DNA of 64,000 bases, from NCBI GenBank assembly GCA_021613335.1, contig JAJTWR010000365.1:1082501-1146500 (forward strand), read 5' to 3'. The DNA is from Whitmania pigra. Lineage: Eukaryota > Annelida > Clitellata > Hirudinida > Haemopidae. A model generated the notes under the pieces. That model had not been told where the DNA came from. It did no database searches and saw only the letters and a program-made list of their open reading frames with translations. Below are positions 37,918 through 52,390 of the stretch, one piece after another; position 1 is the first letter of the stretch; each line of letters opens with the position of its first letter. Position numbers and translations under genes: made by a program.

Positions 37918-38334
37918 TTAAGCCATTCTCTGACTCGATGGTTTGCTTTCATTCATCTCGAAACTTTCCTTCATTCCGACGCCTGATCGTCCATTCATGG
38001 ATGGTCTTCCATTTGCACTGAAACCAAGTTAATGTTTTTGAGTAAATAACTCGCATACGATAAAGCAGTTGTACATTTAAACGGATATTATAACTGTTAG
38101 TTAACTAAGCAATGCGTGACTAAATAACTTATATAACTTTGATTACAGTAAATTTGAATAATTTAATTATTACAAGTTACAAGCATCAACATACAGGTTT
38201 CCCAATTTGAAGCAGTATTTATTGTTGTCGTATTCCATCTGGCAGTTGAAGCACCTGCTATGCGAACATAAAGTTCCATGACCTGCTCCGATCAGCTTCT
38301 CACTCAGGGTCAAGTTCACGTAACGACCAGCCAT
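37918..38334 (-). CDS. Small Cys-containing protein, unknown function
   Basis: Two exons, 38334-38195 and 38017-37918, joined by a GT-AG intron of 177 bp with the frame kept; 79 residues in all. Exon 1 codes MAGRYVNLTLSEKL...CSHSRCFNCQMEYDNN and has Cys spacing that could bind zinc (C-x4-C-x2-C, with another Cys ten residues on). Exon 2 is Ser/Asn/Met-rich and ends QRMA. No signal peptide or membrane segment. I do not recognise the family. A further upstream exon is possible. Confidence 0.55.
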
Positions 38335-38934
38335 GTTTGGATCTAATTTGGATAATATATTATAAATTATTAAATATAATTAATGATCGCAGAAATCATT
38401 TTGCAGTGAAAGCTGAATTGCCTATGTTAGTTGAATTTATTTAGCACAAGCGATGTTGTCAAGAACAAACGAAACGAGTTGAAGCCCTTAATTTTGCCAC
38501 ATTAATACTAAACTGATACTACGTATGTCTTATAATGTGACTTACTCGCTTCCAAAATGATTCAAAAGCAAAGAATTTACGCTGATTTCAATCTCAATTT
38601 TCCAATCTTTAAGTCAATATTCAAAAAATTGTTTTCTTGAATTTTCAAAAATACTTTCATTTAGTTGTCTTTAAATTTTAAATCATCAGCTATTTGGTTT
38701 GTCGTTCATTTGTAAATAATAACTTATTTGAAAGTTCGCCTTAATATCGTAAATATTTCAGAGCACTTTAATATTTTTGAATTTTGTTGATTTTTAAAAA
38801 TATGTTTTGAAACACAATGACGTTGAAGCTGATGTTGATGATGATGATATTTGCTTGCTAATTGCATTAATTTTATTTTTAATGATCAAAACGGAATTAT
38901 TTAAAAATGCTGATAATGTTGTTAATAAAAGTCA

Positions 38935-39311
38935 CTCACTCACTCACTCACTCACTCACTCACTCACTCACTCACTCACTCACTCACTCACTCACTCACT
39001 CACTCACTCACTCACTCACTCACTCACTCACCACTCACTCACTCACTCACTCACTCACTCACTCACTCACTCACCTCACTCACTCACTCACTCACTCACT
39101 CACTCACTCACTCACTCACTCACTCACCACTCACTCACTCACACTCACTCACTCACTCACTCACTCACTCACTCACTCACTCACTCACTCACTCACTCAC
39201 TCACTCACTCACTCACTCACTCACTCACTCACTCACTCACTCACTCACTCACTCACTCACTCACTCACTCACTCACTCACTCACTCACTCACTCACTCAC
39301 TCACTCACTCA
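38935..39311. repeat. (ACTC)n tetranucleotide array
   Basis: About 380 bp of CACT repeats with a few slips (CACCACTCACTC near 39030 and 39125, CACACTC near 39140). Reverse orientation of the array at 5371-5799. Confidence 0.98.
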
Positions 39312-39889
39312 TTCATGTTTAGTCGTCAAATGGTGATGTCAGTTCCTGTTTGACACTTCCAAGTACACGGGGAGATGCAAACAGATTTGTTGGTGGACCC
39401 TCTACAATGGCCAGACTCCATCAACACATCAGTCAAGTGCTCACGTCATACTTTCATAATAAATCCAATTATAAATTCTTAATAATTAAAATATTTCTTA
39501 CCAATTTATATGTAATGGTTAAATAATTAGCCGTTAAAGCTAAATTAAATTATAATATTATAACTTAATGTGAATAAAATATTATAAATCAAGTTATTTT
39601 TTGTGATATTATGAATGAACTTACATTGAATGAAGCAGACTTTATATGATTAATCTGATATCATAAACAAATATCAACAATCCATTATTTCCTTTGCCAT
39701 CATGATCATCATCGTCATTGTCATCGTCATCATCGTCATCATCATCATCATCATATCCACTTTGCAAACAAATCTCTCTTCAACGCTCACAGCTTGTCCA
39801 TATTAAGGACTAATCACGTGGGACATCCCTTCCTCAACTTCTTATCATTCATTCATTTAATCGCTCATTCAATCACTTGTCCATCTACT

Positions 39890-40255
39890 AATTCAATAAT
39901 TAATTAATTAATGTAATAAAATAGTTTCCATTAATTAATTAACAATGTAAGTTCATTCATAATTATAATAAAATAATTATCATCAATTAATTAATGGAAA
40001 TTATTTTATTAATTAATTAATGGTAATTACTTTATTAATTAACTAATCTATTACAATTAATTACCATCAATTAATTAACTGATTTATTTATTAAATAATT
40101 TATTACACTTAATTACCATTGATTAACTAATTAATGGCATTAGTTATCATTGGCGATATTAATTATAACTAATTAATTAGTTGCTTAATTAGTTAGTCAA
40201 TTGATAGTAATTAATTAGTTAATTAATGATAATTAACTGGTTCTCTCGTCAATTA
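39890..40255. repeat. TAATTA-dense AT-rich block
   Basis: About 360 bp packed with TTAATTAATTA, TAATTACCAT and ATGGTAATTA in both orientations, giving many overlapping palindromes. It holds dozens of homeodomain-core TAATTA sites. No coding content. Confidence 0.7.
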
Positions 40256-40605
40256 AGTATTACTAAATTGATGCCGCAACAACAACAAATACTGACCATC
40301 ACTGACAACGAAATCGTGGACATGGCATCGAATGCCCAACGAGCGATAAAAGAGAATTAAGCAGGAGTTGCAAACATCTGTCGTTTTCCCGCGAATTTTC
40401 AATGGAAAGAAACAAAAATAAGTTCTTCATAATTCAATTAATATAATTTAAATATATATAAACAAACATATACTTGTGTTTCGCTCGATATTTTAATAAA
40501 GTCGACGATATTAATTTCATATATTCATCTGTTAATTGTATTTGCAATAACGGAGATTTTCAAATAGAATCGTTTTATGCGGAAGGCGAGTTAGAACTAC
40601 ATTCA

Positions 40606-40615
40606 TCGTCGTCAG

Positions 40616-40655
<40 letters not shown>

Positions 40656-40712
40656 GTCGCCGTCGTCATCATCATCATCGTCGTCGTCATCATCATCATC
40701 ATCACCACCTGA
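40606..40712. repeat. (ATC)n / (GTC)n microsatellite
   Basis: CATCAT units with CGT variants; further imperfect ATC tracts continue to about 40950. Confidence 0.95.
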
Positions 40713-41668
40713 ACCATAACCACCATCGACCTGCCGTTGAAGCAGATTTGCTGTACTACATTGCGCCATATCAGAAGATGCCATTGATTTAAAATATACG
40801 AAATCATCATCAATCATAACCAACAATCATCATGATCATCATCATCATCAATCACCATCATAACCACCGTAATCATCCTCATCGTCGTCGTCGTCATCGT
40901 CACCCTCATCGTCATCATCATAATCATCATTATCATCTCCATGATCATCATCAGCAGCATCAATAAACAGTAAACACCTGTAAAACAGCACAGGTATATT
41001 TTCTGATTTTAGTATGATTAATTGCAGAGCTTAAATTGAATTTTAAACAATCATTAACATTTTTAATTTTATTTTATTTTCAAGTTTTACTACTATTTAA
41101 AAATTTTACTGCAATTAAAGCAATGACCTTGAAACATTTGATCTTAATAAACATTAAACTAAATTAATTAATTATTAATTGAAAATTTATTACAAAAATT
41201 ACATTAAACAAAAATTACAATAGGTTCTACAATTCCGAAAGAAAAAATGAAGGTAATCAGGTATAGCGTTTATATTAAGTCCTTTTAATTGCACAGTTTA
41301 GAGAAAATTAATAACGAAATCAAGTAAATATATAATATGTTTAAAATCACGAAATAATAAATAATTTACAAAATAATAAATAATTTCAGGTAATTATTTC
41401 AACGTTCAGTCTTTTGACAGGAAAACAAATATGGTTTGTTCTGAGTGGCAGTTTGCATTGCAGGAACACTAATATTATTGCCAATGTAAATCCTATTATT
41501 ACGATTATTACTAATATTATTTTACTTCATACTTTTATTAATCACATTTATTTACATATTACATTAAACATATTAATTATCATAATAATAATTATTAATT
41601 ATTAATTATCATAATAATAATTATTAATAATAATATTATTTTACTTCATACTTTTATTAATCACATTG

Positions 41669-41920
<252 letters not shown>

Positions 41921-41989
41921 TTTTTTTTATCTAAAATTGATTATGTTTTTGTTGTTAACATTTTTTTTAACATTAACAAAAAGTTCTTC

Positions 41990-43390
41990 AACTATTGCTT
42001 TTAATGCAGCACTATAATTTGTGACTTATAAAATGGAACTTAAATAGCGAATCATTTAATTAACAATAACTAGTCGAAAAATCATTTAATTATAAAATTT
42101 CTGTCACTTGATGGGAGTCTTGCGTTCTGCTTCAGAACCAACCAATGAAAATGTCGTTTATGAAGATAAACAAATTGCCAGACCAATAAGATCATCAATA
42201 ACATGGAGCCTACTTTATCTCAATAATTCTTTTGAAGCGACCTCTTTGATGTTCTTGTCAAATGTTTTTATTTCTAAATGTCGTCGACTTATTTTAAGAC
42301 ATGCCTTCACTGCTAGTTTTATTCAAAATTATTAATCGTCATCACCGTCATTGTCATCGCCAGCGTCATCATCATCATCATCGTCGTGGTCATCATCAAT
42401 GTCATCATCTTGTTCGTGCTTCACTGCCAACTGAGTCTTTCAATAAGTCCTGACGAAATGTTTGAGTTGAATTTATTTTCCAACATTTGAACAATCGATT
42501 GTTTGACTTACTTTTTTTAGAACGATTTTTATTGAACTTTTAATCTTTAATTAAAACCCTTTTATCAAATAAAAGAAGGAAAAATCATGATAAAATGTTT
42601 CAAAAAATCGATCATGTTTTGTATTTCGTAGGTAATTTGAACCTCGAGAAAGCAAATGTATTTCTTAAACATTTTGAAACTTTGAGATACTTGTTCTACT
42701 TTGTGATTTTATGACAAAGTTCAACCATAACTGTAATAATATTAATCATCACAATCACCATCATCGTAATCATCATCATCATCATGTTCAACGACCATGC
42801 AAATATTCATTGAAAAATCAATTTAACGAATGAAATACAAATATCAGCCTAAGCTCCATTTTGCACTTTGATGAAATATTAATTATTAATGTATTATTGA
42901 TGAAATATTAATTAAGAATATATTATTGATTAAATAATAATTATTGTTTCATATTAATCATTTCATTTTAATTAATTTCTATTGTATAATTAATATTTTA
43001 TTTTGTAGGTCTTATTTAAAAATGGTACTGTACCTCGTAATACTTCATAATATTTTCAACATATTTCATAATTTCATAATTGCAGTTTGCGTTGGCTATG
43101 CCAAAATCATTTGTATTTTACGAAACCATTGCATTATTACCATTATTATTATTACTTCCGAATTGAAGACAATGATAAATGAGTTATATAATATAAGTTA
43201 ATATAAATAATTTATACTTCAACTAGTCACAGTGTTGAAGAAAAAGACAATAAAGATATGATTGTTTTTAATATATAAGCTACTGAGATAATACATTCGT
43301 TGACACATTCCTTACCGGTAAATAAGATATAAATCAGGTTAATGGATTAACATTTAATTGCTTAATTATTTAAAATTTTAATGAGGTGTT
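41990..43390. other. AT-rich region 3' of Ptf1a, no gene seen
   Basis: Contains short ATC-rich tracts at 42340-42410 and 42745-42790. The plus frame at 42108-42335 matches nothing known. Likely holds the Ptf1a 3' UTR at its right end. Confidence 0.45.
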
Positions 43391-43396
43391 CAATAT

Positions 43397-44630
43397 TCAT
43401 GAGCGTCTATCGGTTACAGCCAAGGAAATTTCACTGGTACAGCTTCTGCTATCTTCAGGTATCCAGATTTTGGCACAGCGGACATTTTTATGCGTTGATG
43501 ATGATGTCGATGCTAGTGTTGATGATGATGACGAGGATGAGCTAGTTTGATTCTTTGTGTCTGTCCAGGAGAGGGAATGGCCGGCCAATGAGAAGCCATC
43601 AGTTGTGCCTGAAATGAATTTATGTTAATTTATTTATATAATGTAACAAAATCATGATGATTAGTAACTAAAGTATTAAAAGGTTTTATGCAAAAGATGA
43701 TTATATGATAGATAACAGTTAAATGTTTTAGATTCTCATTAATTGTTTAAAAGATTAATTTTTAATTTAGGTTGTGATTATTGTTATTGTTGTTGTTTTG
43801 TGGAAATGACAAATCATTATTAAATCATTGTAATTAATTGTTCCTTAGCATAACTTTCTGAATCAGACAAAGGTTTTTGTAGTTTTTGAACTTATTCAAT
43901 ATTGACTTCAAAACGTTTCGACAACATCAACAATAACAACTACTAGAACAACAACTACAACAATAACTACAACAACAACAACAACAAGATGGTTTGTCGG
44001 AAGTCAACAGCGATAACAAGAAAGCTATTGTTGTGGAGTTAAAAGCAGCTGTTAAATGCGTGTGATGCATGCACCACACGTGGTGGATTTGTATATTTAA
44101 AATGTTTTTATGATCAATAATTTTATTATTATTAACGGATTCATAATTAAATGATTCATCGTGCATGCGGAGCCACATAGGAAATTTAAAAAAAAAAAGG
44201 TTTTAAAAGTCGGACGGGCCCCAAAAATGCCTCCAATGAGTGCAAGAGTGCAGCCATTACCACAGTATCATACAATCAATGACGCCAAAAAACAAACGAC
44301 AACTGGTTTAATTTGTTTTAAAATCAAACTGGTTTAAAGGCAAAAACAAATAAAATTTCGAAATGTGTTTAATTTTTGTACTCACTGTGGCACTGAATGA
44401 CAACTTTAGGTTTGCCTCGAATGTGGTTTGAAACTCCTTTTGCCCCTGAACTTGTTTGACCTCCAGGATCTGATTGGATGAGTTCTGCCAGAAATCCTGA
44501 GGAAGAAAGTTCAGAAAGTCAATGATGATGATGATTTCATTGGAATTCGTTGTCCTTATTGTTGTATTTGTATTTATCCTATTTTGTTGAGAGTCTTATG
44601 GATGCGGGTAGGATGTGAAATGATCCAACA

Positions 44631-44671
<41 letters not shown>

Positions 44672-46303
44672 AATATATAATATATTTAAATTATTTACAT
44701 ATAGCACCCCTGGTAGTTCAGGATGGGTTGCAAAGACATAACGATTGTTGTTCTTGTTACAGTCGCGTGCAGGAACGCCACCCACTCGGCAATCTGCACC
44801 TGTTGTTGATTTTTTTAAAGTTAAAAATAATAAATACACAGTTTTACATGATATTAGAAAATACACAGTTTTACATGATATTACAAAATATACAGTTTTA
44901 CATGATATTACAAAATGTACAGTTTTACATGATATTACAAAATACACAGTTTTACATGATATTACAAAATACACAGTTTTACATGATATTACAAAATGTA
45001 CAATTTTACATGATATTACAAAATACACAATTTTACCTGATATTACAAAATACAGCTTACACGCTGACAAGAGCGCTCGAGGGTAGGACGAGTTATATAA
45101 ATCGTATATCAATTTTAAAAAGTACATGCACTTTTTATTCTGATAACAAAAGCCATTCAAAATATGGGCTAGTTACAAAACGCAAAAAAGAAATTAGTTT
45201 CCAAAGAATTCAATCGTAATTGAAATTAGTTAACATTAACATCAACAGATTACAGAAGTTTGAGGAAAATATGAGGATGCTGAAGTTATTAGACGCAATG
45301 TCATGCAAAAGTCTGCCAACAATTTGTTTTAATCTACAACAATCTGCACTACTGGTTACTTTAAGGTAAGCAGCAGATAATAAATATCATTTAATGTTTA
45401 AAAATATTATAATTAAAATTATTAACATGCAAATACATACGAAGAAATATTTGAGCCTGTTGGCCTCTACATAGGTTGCATTTTGAGATTCTTTGGATTA
45501 TTTCTAATAATTATTATTGTGAGATTAACAAAACAAATAAATGTGAAGTTATAAATATAAATTATTAAATAAAGAATCAATACCAACAGAAATTCCAATT
45601 CAGCTCAGTAGTACACGTTAAGATATTAACTATTAACATCTATAAAAGAAAAAAACTTTCATTGTTGCCTACCAATGTAGCCAATTGCGAGCCTCAACGT
45701 GTCGACTTTCGACAAGCGTTTCTCGTAGGGAAGGGTGGGAATGTGAGCCCTGAGCCCCTCGAATGCTTCATTGATTGACTGCATTCTTCTTCGCTCCCTT
45801 AGGTTTGCCGCTTGGCGCTGAAGTTGGTGTTTACCATGAAATCGTCTGCCTTTATTAGTCGTTATCGAATCGATCCCTCTTTTTCCAGCGTGCTCGGAAT
45901 TCTTGCGGCTGTTCTTGGCAGGATTTGAACCAGAAGAACCACGGCCAGAATGCTGATCTGCTGAGACGATACCATCAAAATCTGTGCTAGAACTATCACC
46001 TGAACTCGAATCTCCGTAGACGAGGTTTTGGACGTCGGTAGCGCTTTTGTGGTGGTCGTGGTTGCTGGCGACAAGCGTCTGCAAGATGAGGTTGTGGTTC
46101 TCGTCGCTGTCTGCGACCTTGTGGTAGAAGCCGTCGTCAAGGTCGTCGTCGAGGAAATATTCATCCTCCGCTTCTGAGCTGAAGAGGAGATCATCGGTTA
46201 AAAGGGCAGAAAAGGTGGCAGTTGAGAGGTCATTGTTTGAACTCAGGTCAGACGATGACGTCGCTGTGGCCAATGAGGCTCCGTAGCGAGTGGAGTAGCT
46301 CAT
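43397..46303 (-). CDS. PTF1A: Pancreas transcription factor 1 subunit alpha (bHLH)
   Basis: Three exons on the minus strand: 46303-45673, 44496-44386, 43608-43397. GT-AG junctions keep the frame, giving 317 residues. Acidic and Ser-rich N-terminus; bHLH at about 162-217 ([40 protein letters not shown]), split by intron 1 inside helix 2 and completed by exon 2 (GFLAELIQ). Exon 2 also holds KPKVVIQCH. Exon 3 carries the two Trp motifs known in vertebrate PTF1A to contact [18 protein letters not shown] (W262) and [11 protein letters not shown] (W296). Function by homology: E-box-binding activator that acts as a trimer with an E-protein and Su(H)/RBPJ in neural and, in vertebrates, pancreatic fate. 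A Ser run (about 270-277) separates the Trp motifs. Confidence 0.95.
44632..44670. repeat. (AC)n(AT)n dinucleotide tract
   Basis: CACACACACATATATATATAT, inside Ptf1a intron 1. Confidence 0.95.
44837..45052. repeat. 27-bp minisatellite, 8 copies, in Ptf1a intron 1
   Basis: Eight tandem units with consensus CACAGTTTTACATGATATTACAAAATA, each differing at one to three sites. Because 27 is a multiple of three, it stays open in several frames and yields spurious nonapeptide-repeat ORFs. It lies wholly in intron 1 (44497-45672), so it is non-coding in the spliced model. Confidence 0.92.
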
Positions 46304-46490
46304 GTTTAATTAATCGAATTGATCTTTGATTGTTATAATGAGTTAATAGTAATTTCAATTTATTCAAACGACTCAACTCGGCGTCAGTAAGATTGTCGTT
46401 ATGTTAGTTCCTTATCTGATCCTTAGCTGCTTGTAAATCGGTGACGAGCGATAAAGAGGCAGTTGATGATGTTGCGATGATGCGAGAGAC

Positions 46491-46498
46491 TCTTTATA
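46491..46498 (-). promoter_or_regulatory. TATA box of Ptf1a
   Basis: TATAAAGA on the minus strand, with GGGCGTG (a KLF/Sp-type site) about 15 bases upstream. Transcription would start near 46460, leaving a 5' UTR of about 150 bases before the ATG at 46303. Confidence 0.55.
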
Positions 46499-46539
46499 TG
46501 CGCTGACACGCCCAACGATGCACTCCATCATCTTCTTCT

Positions 46540-48539
46540 TCGCAGACATCATCATCATCACCACCACCAACATCACCATCATTATCATCACCGTCATCAT
46601 GATCAGCATTATCATAATAGTCATCTTCTCCAAACAAATGTAACCCACGCTCAATCAATGTTTTTTTTAAATAATTTTTATAATAATTATTTTTTTGTTT
46701 TTATAATAATTGTTATTATAATAATTATTATGTTTTTTTAATTGTTATAATAATAATAATAATAATAACAATGAGGCTATTAATAATTACGAGGATTATT
46801 AATAATTATTTTAACACTAAGAATATTTCCGGTCCATTAAAAAATTGCTTTCGAATCTCTCAAGTAAGATGTATAAAAGGTGTTGAAAGGATGGATTTGA
46901 GGAACTCACTGAACCATCCAGGTGTGCAAATGCTTCCGTGATTTTAGAGGAAGGCATTATTTATTCTATTTATGTGGAGCTTATTATTCTTACAAATAAA
47001 GATATGGCGATGTAATGTGATGTTGTAGTTGTGATGTTGTAATGTATTATTTTATTTAGTTATTATTGTTATTATTTTTTTATTTATTATAATATAATGT
47101 TGCATCTAAATTATTCCAAAGAAATTACATTTAAACTGGAAATTTGGAGAACTGACAATGCTGATTATGATAACGATGGTTATCGGTTATGTTAATCACT
47201 GAAAGAATTGTTGATTGAAGTTATTAAAACAATTTATTAATTAGTTCATAGAAATTTGTTCAAAACATTATTATTTAAAATGTGACAATAAATTGACGAT
47301 TGATAAATAATATTGAAAAAATAAATCAATTAAATAATATCATTTATTGACGAACACGTGATCTCTTGACTCCTCCCACAAAAAACGTCTTGCACGAGCA
47401 ATCATTCCACTTTAGCCAATCATATTCCATGGCTGGAACTGTTCGCAGCCAATGACACAATTGTAAATTATTTGCAATAAACAATATCACGGCTAAAAAT
47501 AATCAGAAATATTTAAAATACCAACCATTATTATTGCCATTATTGTTATTATCATTAAAATATTATGGTGTGGTATATCATGTTTAAATTTTAATGACGA
47601 ATTTTCATTTAATTGAATTCATGCAAAATTGAAGTGAAACATTCAAATATTAAGATTAATAACTTTTACATATTTTGGAAAAGTTTTATTTAAATTTGTA
47701 ACTCAGCCAGGGAGCTCCCTCGGGTGTGGACGATTAAATGGTGCCTTCACATCCCATTCCGTAAGAATAAAACCATATTTTATAATAGCAACCACAAAGC
47801 TTAATTTTTATTAAAACAATGATTCACAATCAATTATTGAAAATATTCCCAAAATACGTTAAAAAATCAAATCTCTTTGCTTTATCGCTCACCGTTTGAA
47901 TCTCGAGATTATCTTGGTGCTATTCATAATCTTTCCTTTCATCGATTTACAAATCGATGGCGTCACTTCCGGCCTCGTTTTTGTTCTTTTGAAAACAAAA
48001 AAAATCTCCCGGTCTGAGATTGGTGATGCTGTCGTTAAGGGAGACAAATGAATTATGCTCTTCTGCTTTTTATTTCAGGACAATTATGACACGTATTACG
48101 TCACATTAATCACTTCAATAGTTTCCTTTTGATGACATAATTTATTTAAATGCTGTTTATTATCGTATTTATTCAGTTCTTCGTCTTTGGTTCTGAACTG
48201 AAATAAACTTGTTTATCACTAATTCACAACAATAACAACAACGTTTGAATTTATAATTTAATTTCTAAATTAATTTTATGCCATGAAATGTGAACATAAT
48301 TTTGTCGAATCTCAACTCATCCATACACAAGCAAGACAGAAGTCATGACTCTTAAACATGCCAGCTTTGAACTTTGCTTGACCTGAGGAGATTCAATTGG
48401 ACCAGAAAACCTGATATTACTTGAAGAAAATAGAATGTATTTTGTTATTGATTTGTTTTAATCTTCAAAATTATAATTTTTTATTTGTGGATGAAGTTAT
48501 TAACTGCCAGTTACTACGACCATAAATAACGTTCTCCTC

Positions 48540-48540
<1 letters not shown>
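46540..48540. other. Upstream region of Ptf1a
   Basis: No gene. ATC-rich at 46545-46625 and (AAT)n at 46747-46770. A GC-richer block at 47350-47460 has a CACGTG E-box (about 47356) and two CCAAT motifs. A partial SINE lies at 47700-47765. Confidence 0.45.
47700..47765 (+). repeat. Partial SINE (3' body)
   Basis: GGGAGCTCCCTCGGGTGTGGACGATTAAATGGTGCCTTCACATCC matches the 3' bodies of the copies near 30960 and 58545. The tRNA-like head is missing. Confidence 0.5.
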
Positions 48541-48995
<455 letters not shown>

Positions 48996-48999
48996 GTAA

Positions 49000-50118
<1,119 letters not shown>

Positions 50119-50119
50119 T

Positions 50120-52385
50120 GTTAACGACCTTAGCGACTCTTTTTAATAACTCAAATTCGTAATTATTAATAGCATTTCAATCAAATGTCAATAATAACAA
50201 CATTTATTACCCTTATCATCATCAGAAAAAATCCTATAGCAATTACAAGATAGTGGCTTGTTCTTTTTTGGCGGTATAGAGCGGCACTCAAAGCGATAAC
50301 CAGGTCCTTGAGTTTGGACTTATCATCATTATCGTCGTCGTCTTCTTCGTCATCATCACCATCGCCAAGATCATCATAACTACTTGTAGGACCTTTGCAA
50401 TCGCCACCATCATCCCTCATAGAGCATTAAGAGTCTTGCCTTCCCTAGCAATCGTCTTGTGCTCTTCATCCTTGTACCTGGCTCAGCATCTGAGACACGT
50501 TCAAGGGCTTTGATCCCTGATGATGCTTCAACAATCGTTTGTCTCCGAGGATGCCATTTCCACGGCACCGCAATATGGCAGCATGTTTTCCTGTGTTCAT
50601 CGTAGCACCGTTAAGAAGCGATTACGAAGATTCTCAAAGTGTTTTACCATTTATTGGCACATTCTCACATGTGACCTCGTCACAGATCTTTCCTACGTAG
50701 TTCAAGCTGTTTTTTTTCGTACCTAGAGCTTGTGAGATTAAAATTTTCGTGAACCGAGAAACATTCTAGAGAAGCGAATTCTTGCATCTTCGACTGCCTG
50801 CTAAATTGGTCAGAGTGAGATGTATAACTTCACAATAAACATTACATAAACTTTATAGAAAAACAAATTTACATTCAATTCCAACCAGTATTTTATTTTA
50901 GTAATTGTGTTAAGCTAGGAACATGCAGTTTCAGGTTTCAGTTAATCCCAACAATCGCAACAATGACGTCTCAGATTAGAATTTAAAATTATCGTGGAAG
51001 CCGAGTAATTCAAGTAACTATCAGAATTAACTATGATATGGACAATATTTTGGGATTTTCAAAATTTAAACAAAAATCAACTTAAATCAAAGAGGCTTTT
51101 ATAAAAACATTTGACAAATGATACCTTCGATATTTCCCAACATAAAAAACCCTTCATTTTAATACAATCTTGAAATGGTCACCCAAAGCAATTAATCATG
51201 CAATTCTGGAAAGTTAATAAAAAATATTTCCTGGTAACTATGTTAGCCATTAAGAAAACCGAACACAAAGATATTTTGTAATTTAGGGAAATATTTATTT
51301 TCTTGCAAATATTCAAAGGTGATTTAATCACACCTTAGGACATTTGAATTTGCATCATCTAAGGAATCTTATTAATTAACATGTTAATAAAATAAAAATT
51401 TCTAAAATTATCATCTGATAATTTTTGAGACTGCCTCAAACTCAATTATGCAAATGGTAGTCAATAAAATAACTTTCCAATATTTTTGTTTAAAACTTTT
51501 GAAATAATAAAATTAATAATTATAACCAATTGATTAACAGAATGCAATTCAAGTCCAGCTTACAAAATCAATAAAATTAAAATCAAAGAAACCTTTAGGT
51601 TAATGAATATTCAAATTGAAATTGTTGTTATGACTGACCTATAAAATGAAGATGTAATAGATTAGGCACTCAAAAATCAAATAAATAAATATTTCATAAA
51701 TAATTTCCTACATGGTAAAACTTTTCTCGTCAATCAACAAATCAAAAGGCACGGAGTAAACAAGGCCTGGTAAGGAATTACAAATTATTTCTAACAGCAA
51801 GGTGATTAATTGTTAATCAACTAGCCAACACATTAACTAGTAATGCAATTATTAATGATGGTTATATTAACTAGTAAAGTAATTGTTAACAATGCTTATA
51901 CCATTATTAATGATTATATGACTAAGAGACACAGCAGTTATTTAAATGTTAGTCTAATTAACTACAGCAGTTGATCGTAACAATCACATGTTATTTTATT
52001 TGGACTTAACTTTTGTTTTCAACTAGGATCACAGAATGTATTCCAACATATGCGATCCTACTTAGATCTAGAGATTAAAAGCTAAAACTAATTAACAATA
52101 ATTTCTTTTAAGTTTATGTTACAAATTGTTAAATGTATGAATAGTTTAGTTAAATGTTTTACTGATGCAAACAAAAAAACAGAATTAAATTCAATAAAGG
52201 CACGTGACTGCAACAAATATTAGCAACACTGACACACCAATGAAATAAAACAGTTAACTTAGTTGATTAATCTTGTGACAGTTACCTGCTAAGGATGAAC
52301 ATGAATCATCTTCAATTCAATTCAAGCACATGAATCAACCAATCAATCAATCAATCAATCAACAAATTCGATGGAACCCCTAGAG
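50120..52385. other. Intergenic / 3' side of the SLC41 gene
   Basis: AT-rich and without recognisable genes. An imperfect direct repeat with ATTAACTAGTAA occurs around 51830-51890, and CAAT(CAAT)n at 52336-52362. The plus frame at 50520-50726 matches nothing known. Confidence 0.45.
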
Positions 52386-52390
52386 AGCAA

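Noticed and set aside
44837..45052. Possible CRISPR array
   Set aside because: Units are directly tandem with no unique spacers, in an animal genome.
44584..45219. 211-codon frame with a nonapeptide repeat (also 113 and 163 codons in other frames)
   Set aside because: Created by the 27-bp minisatellite, which lies inside Ptf1a intron 1.
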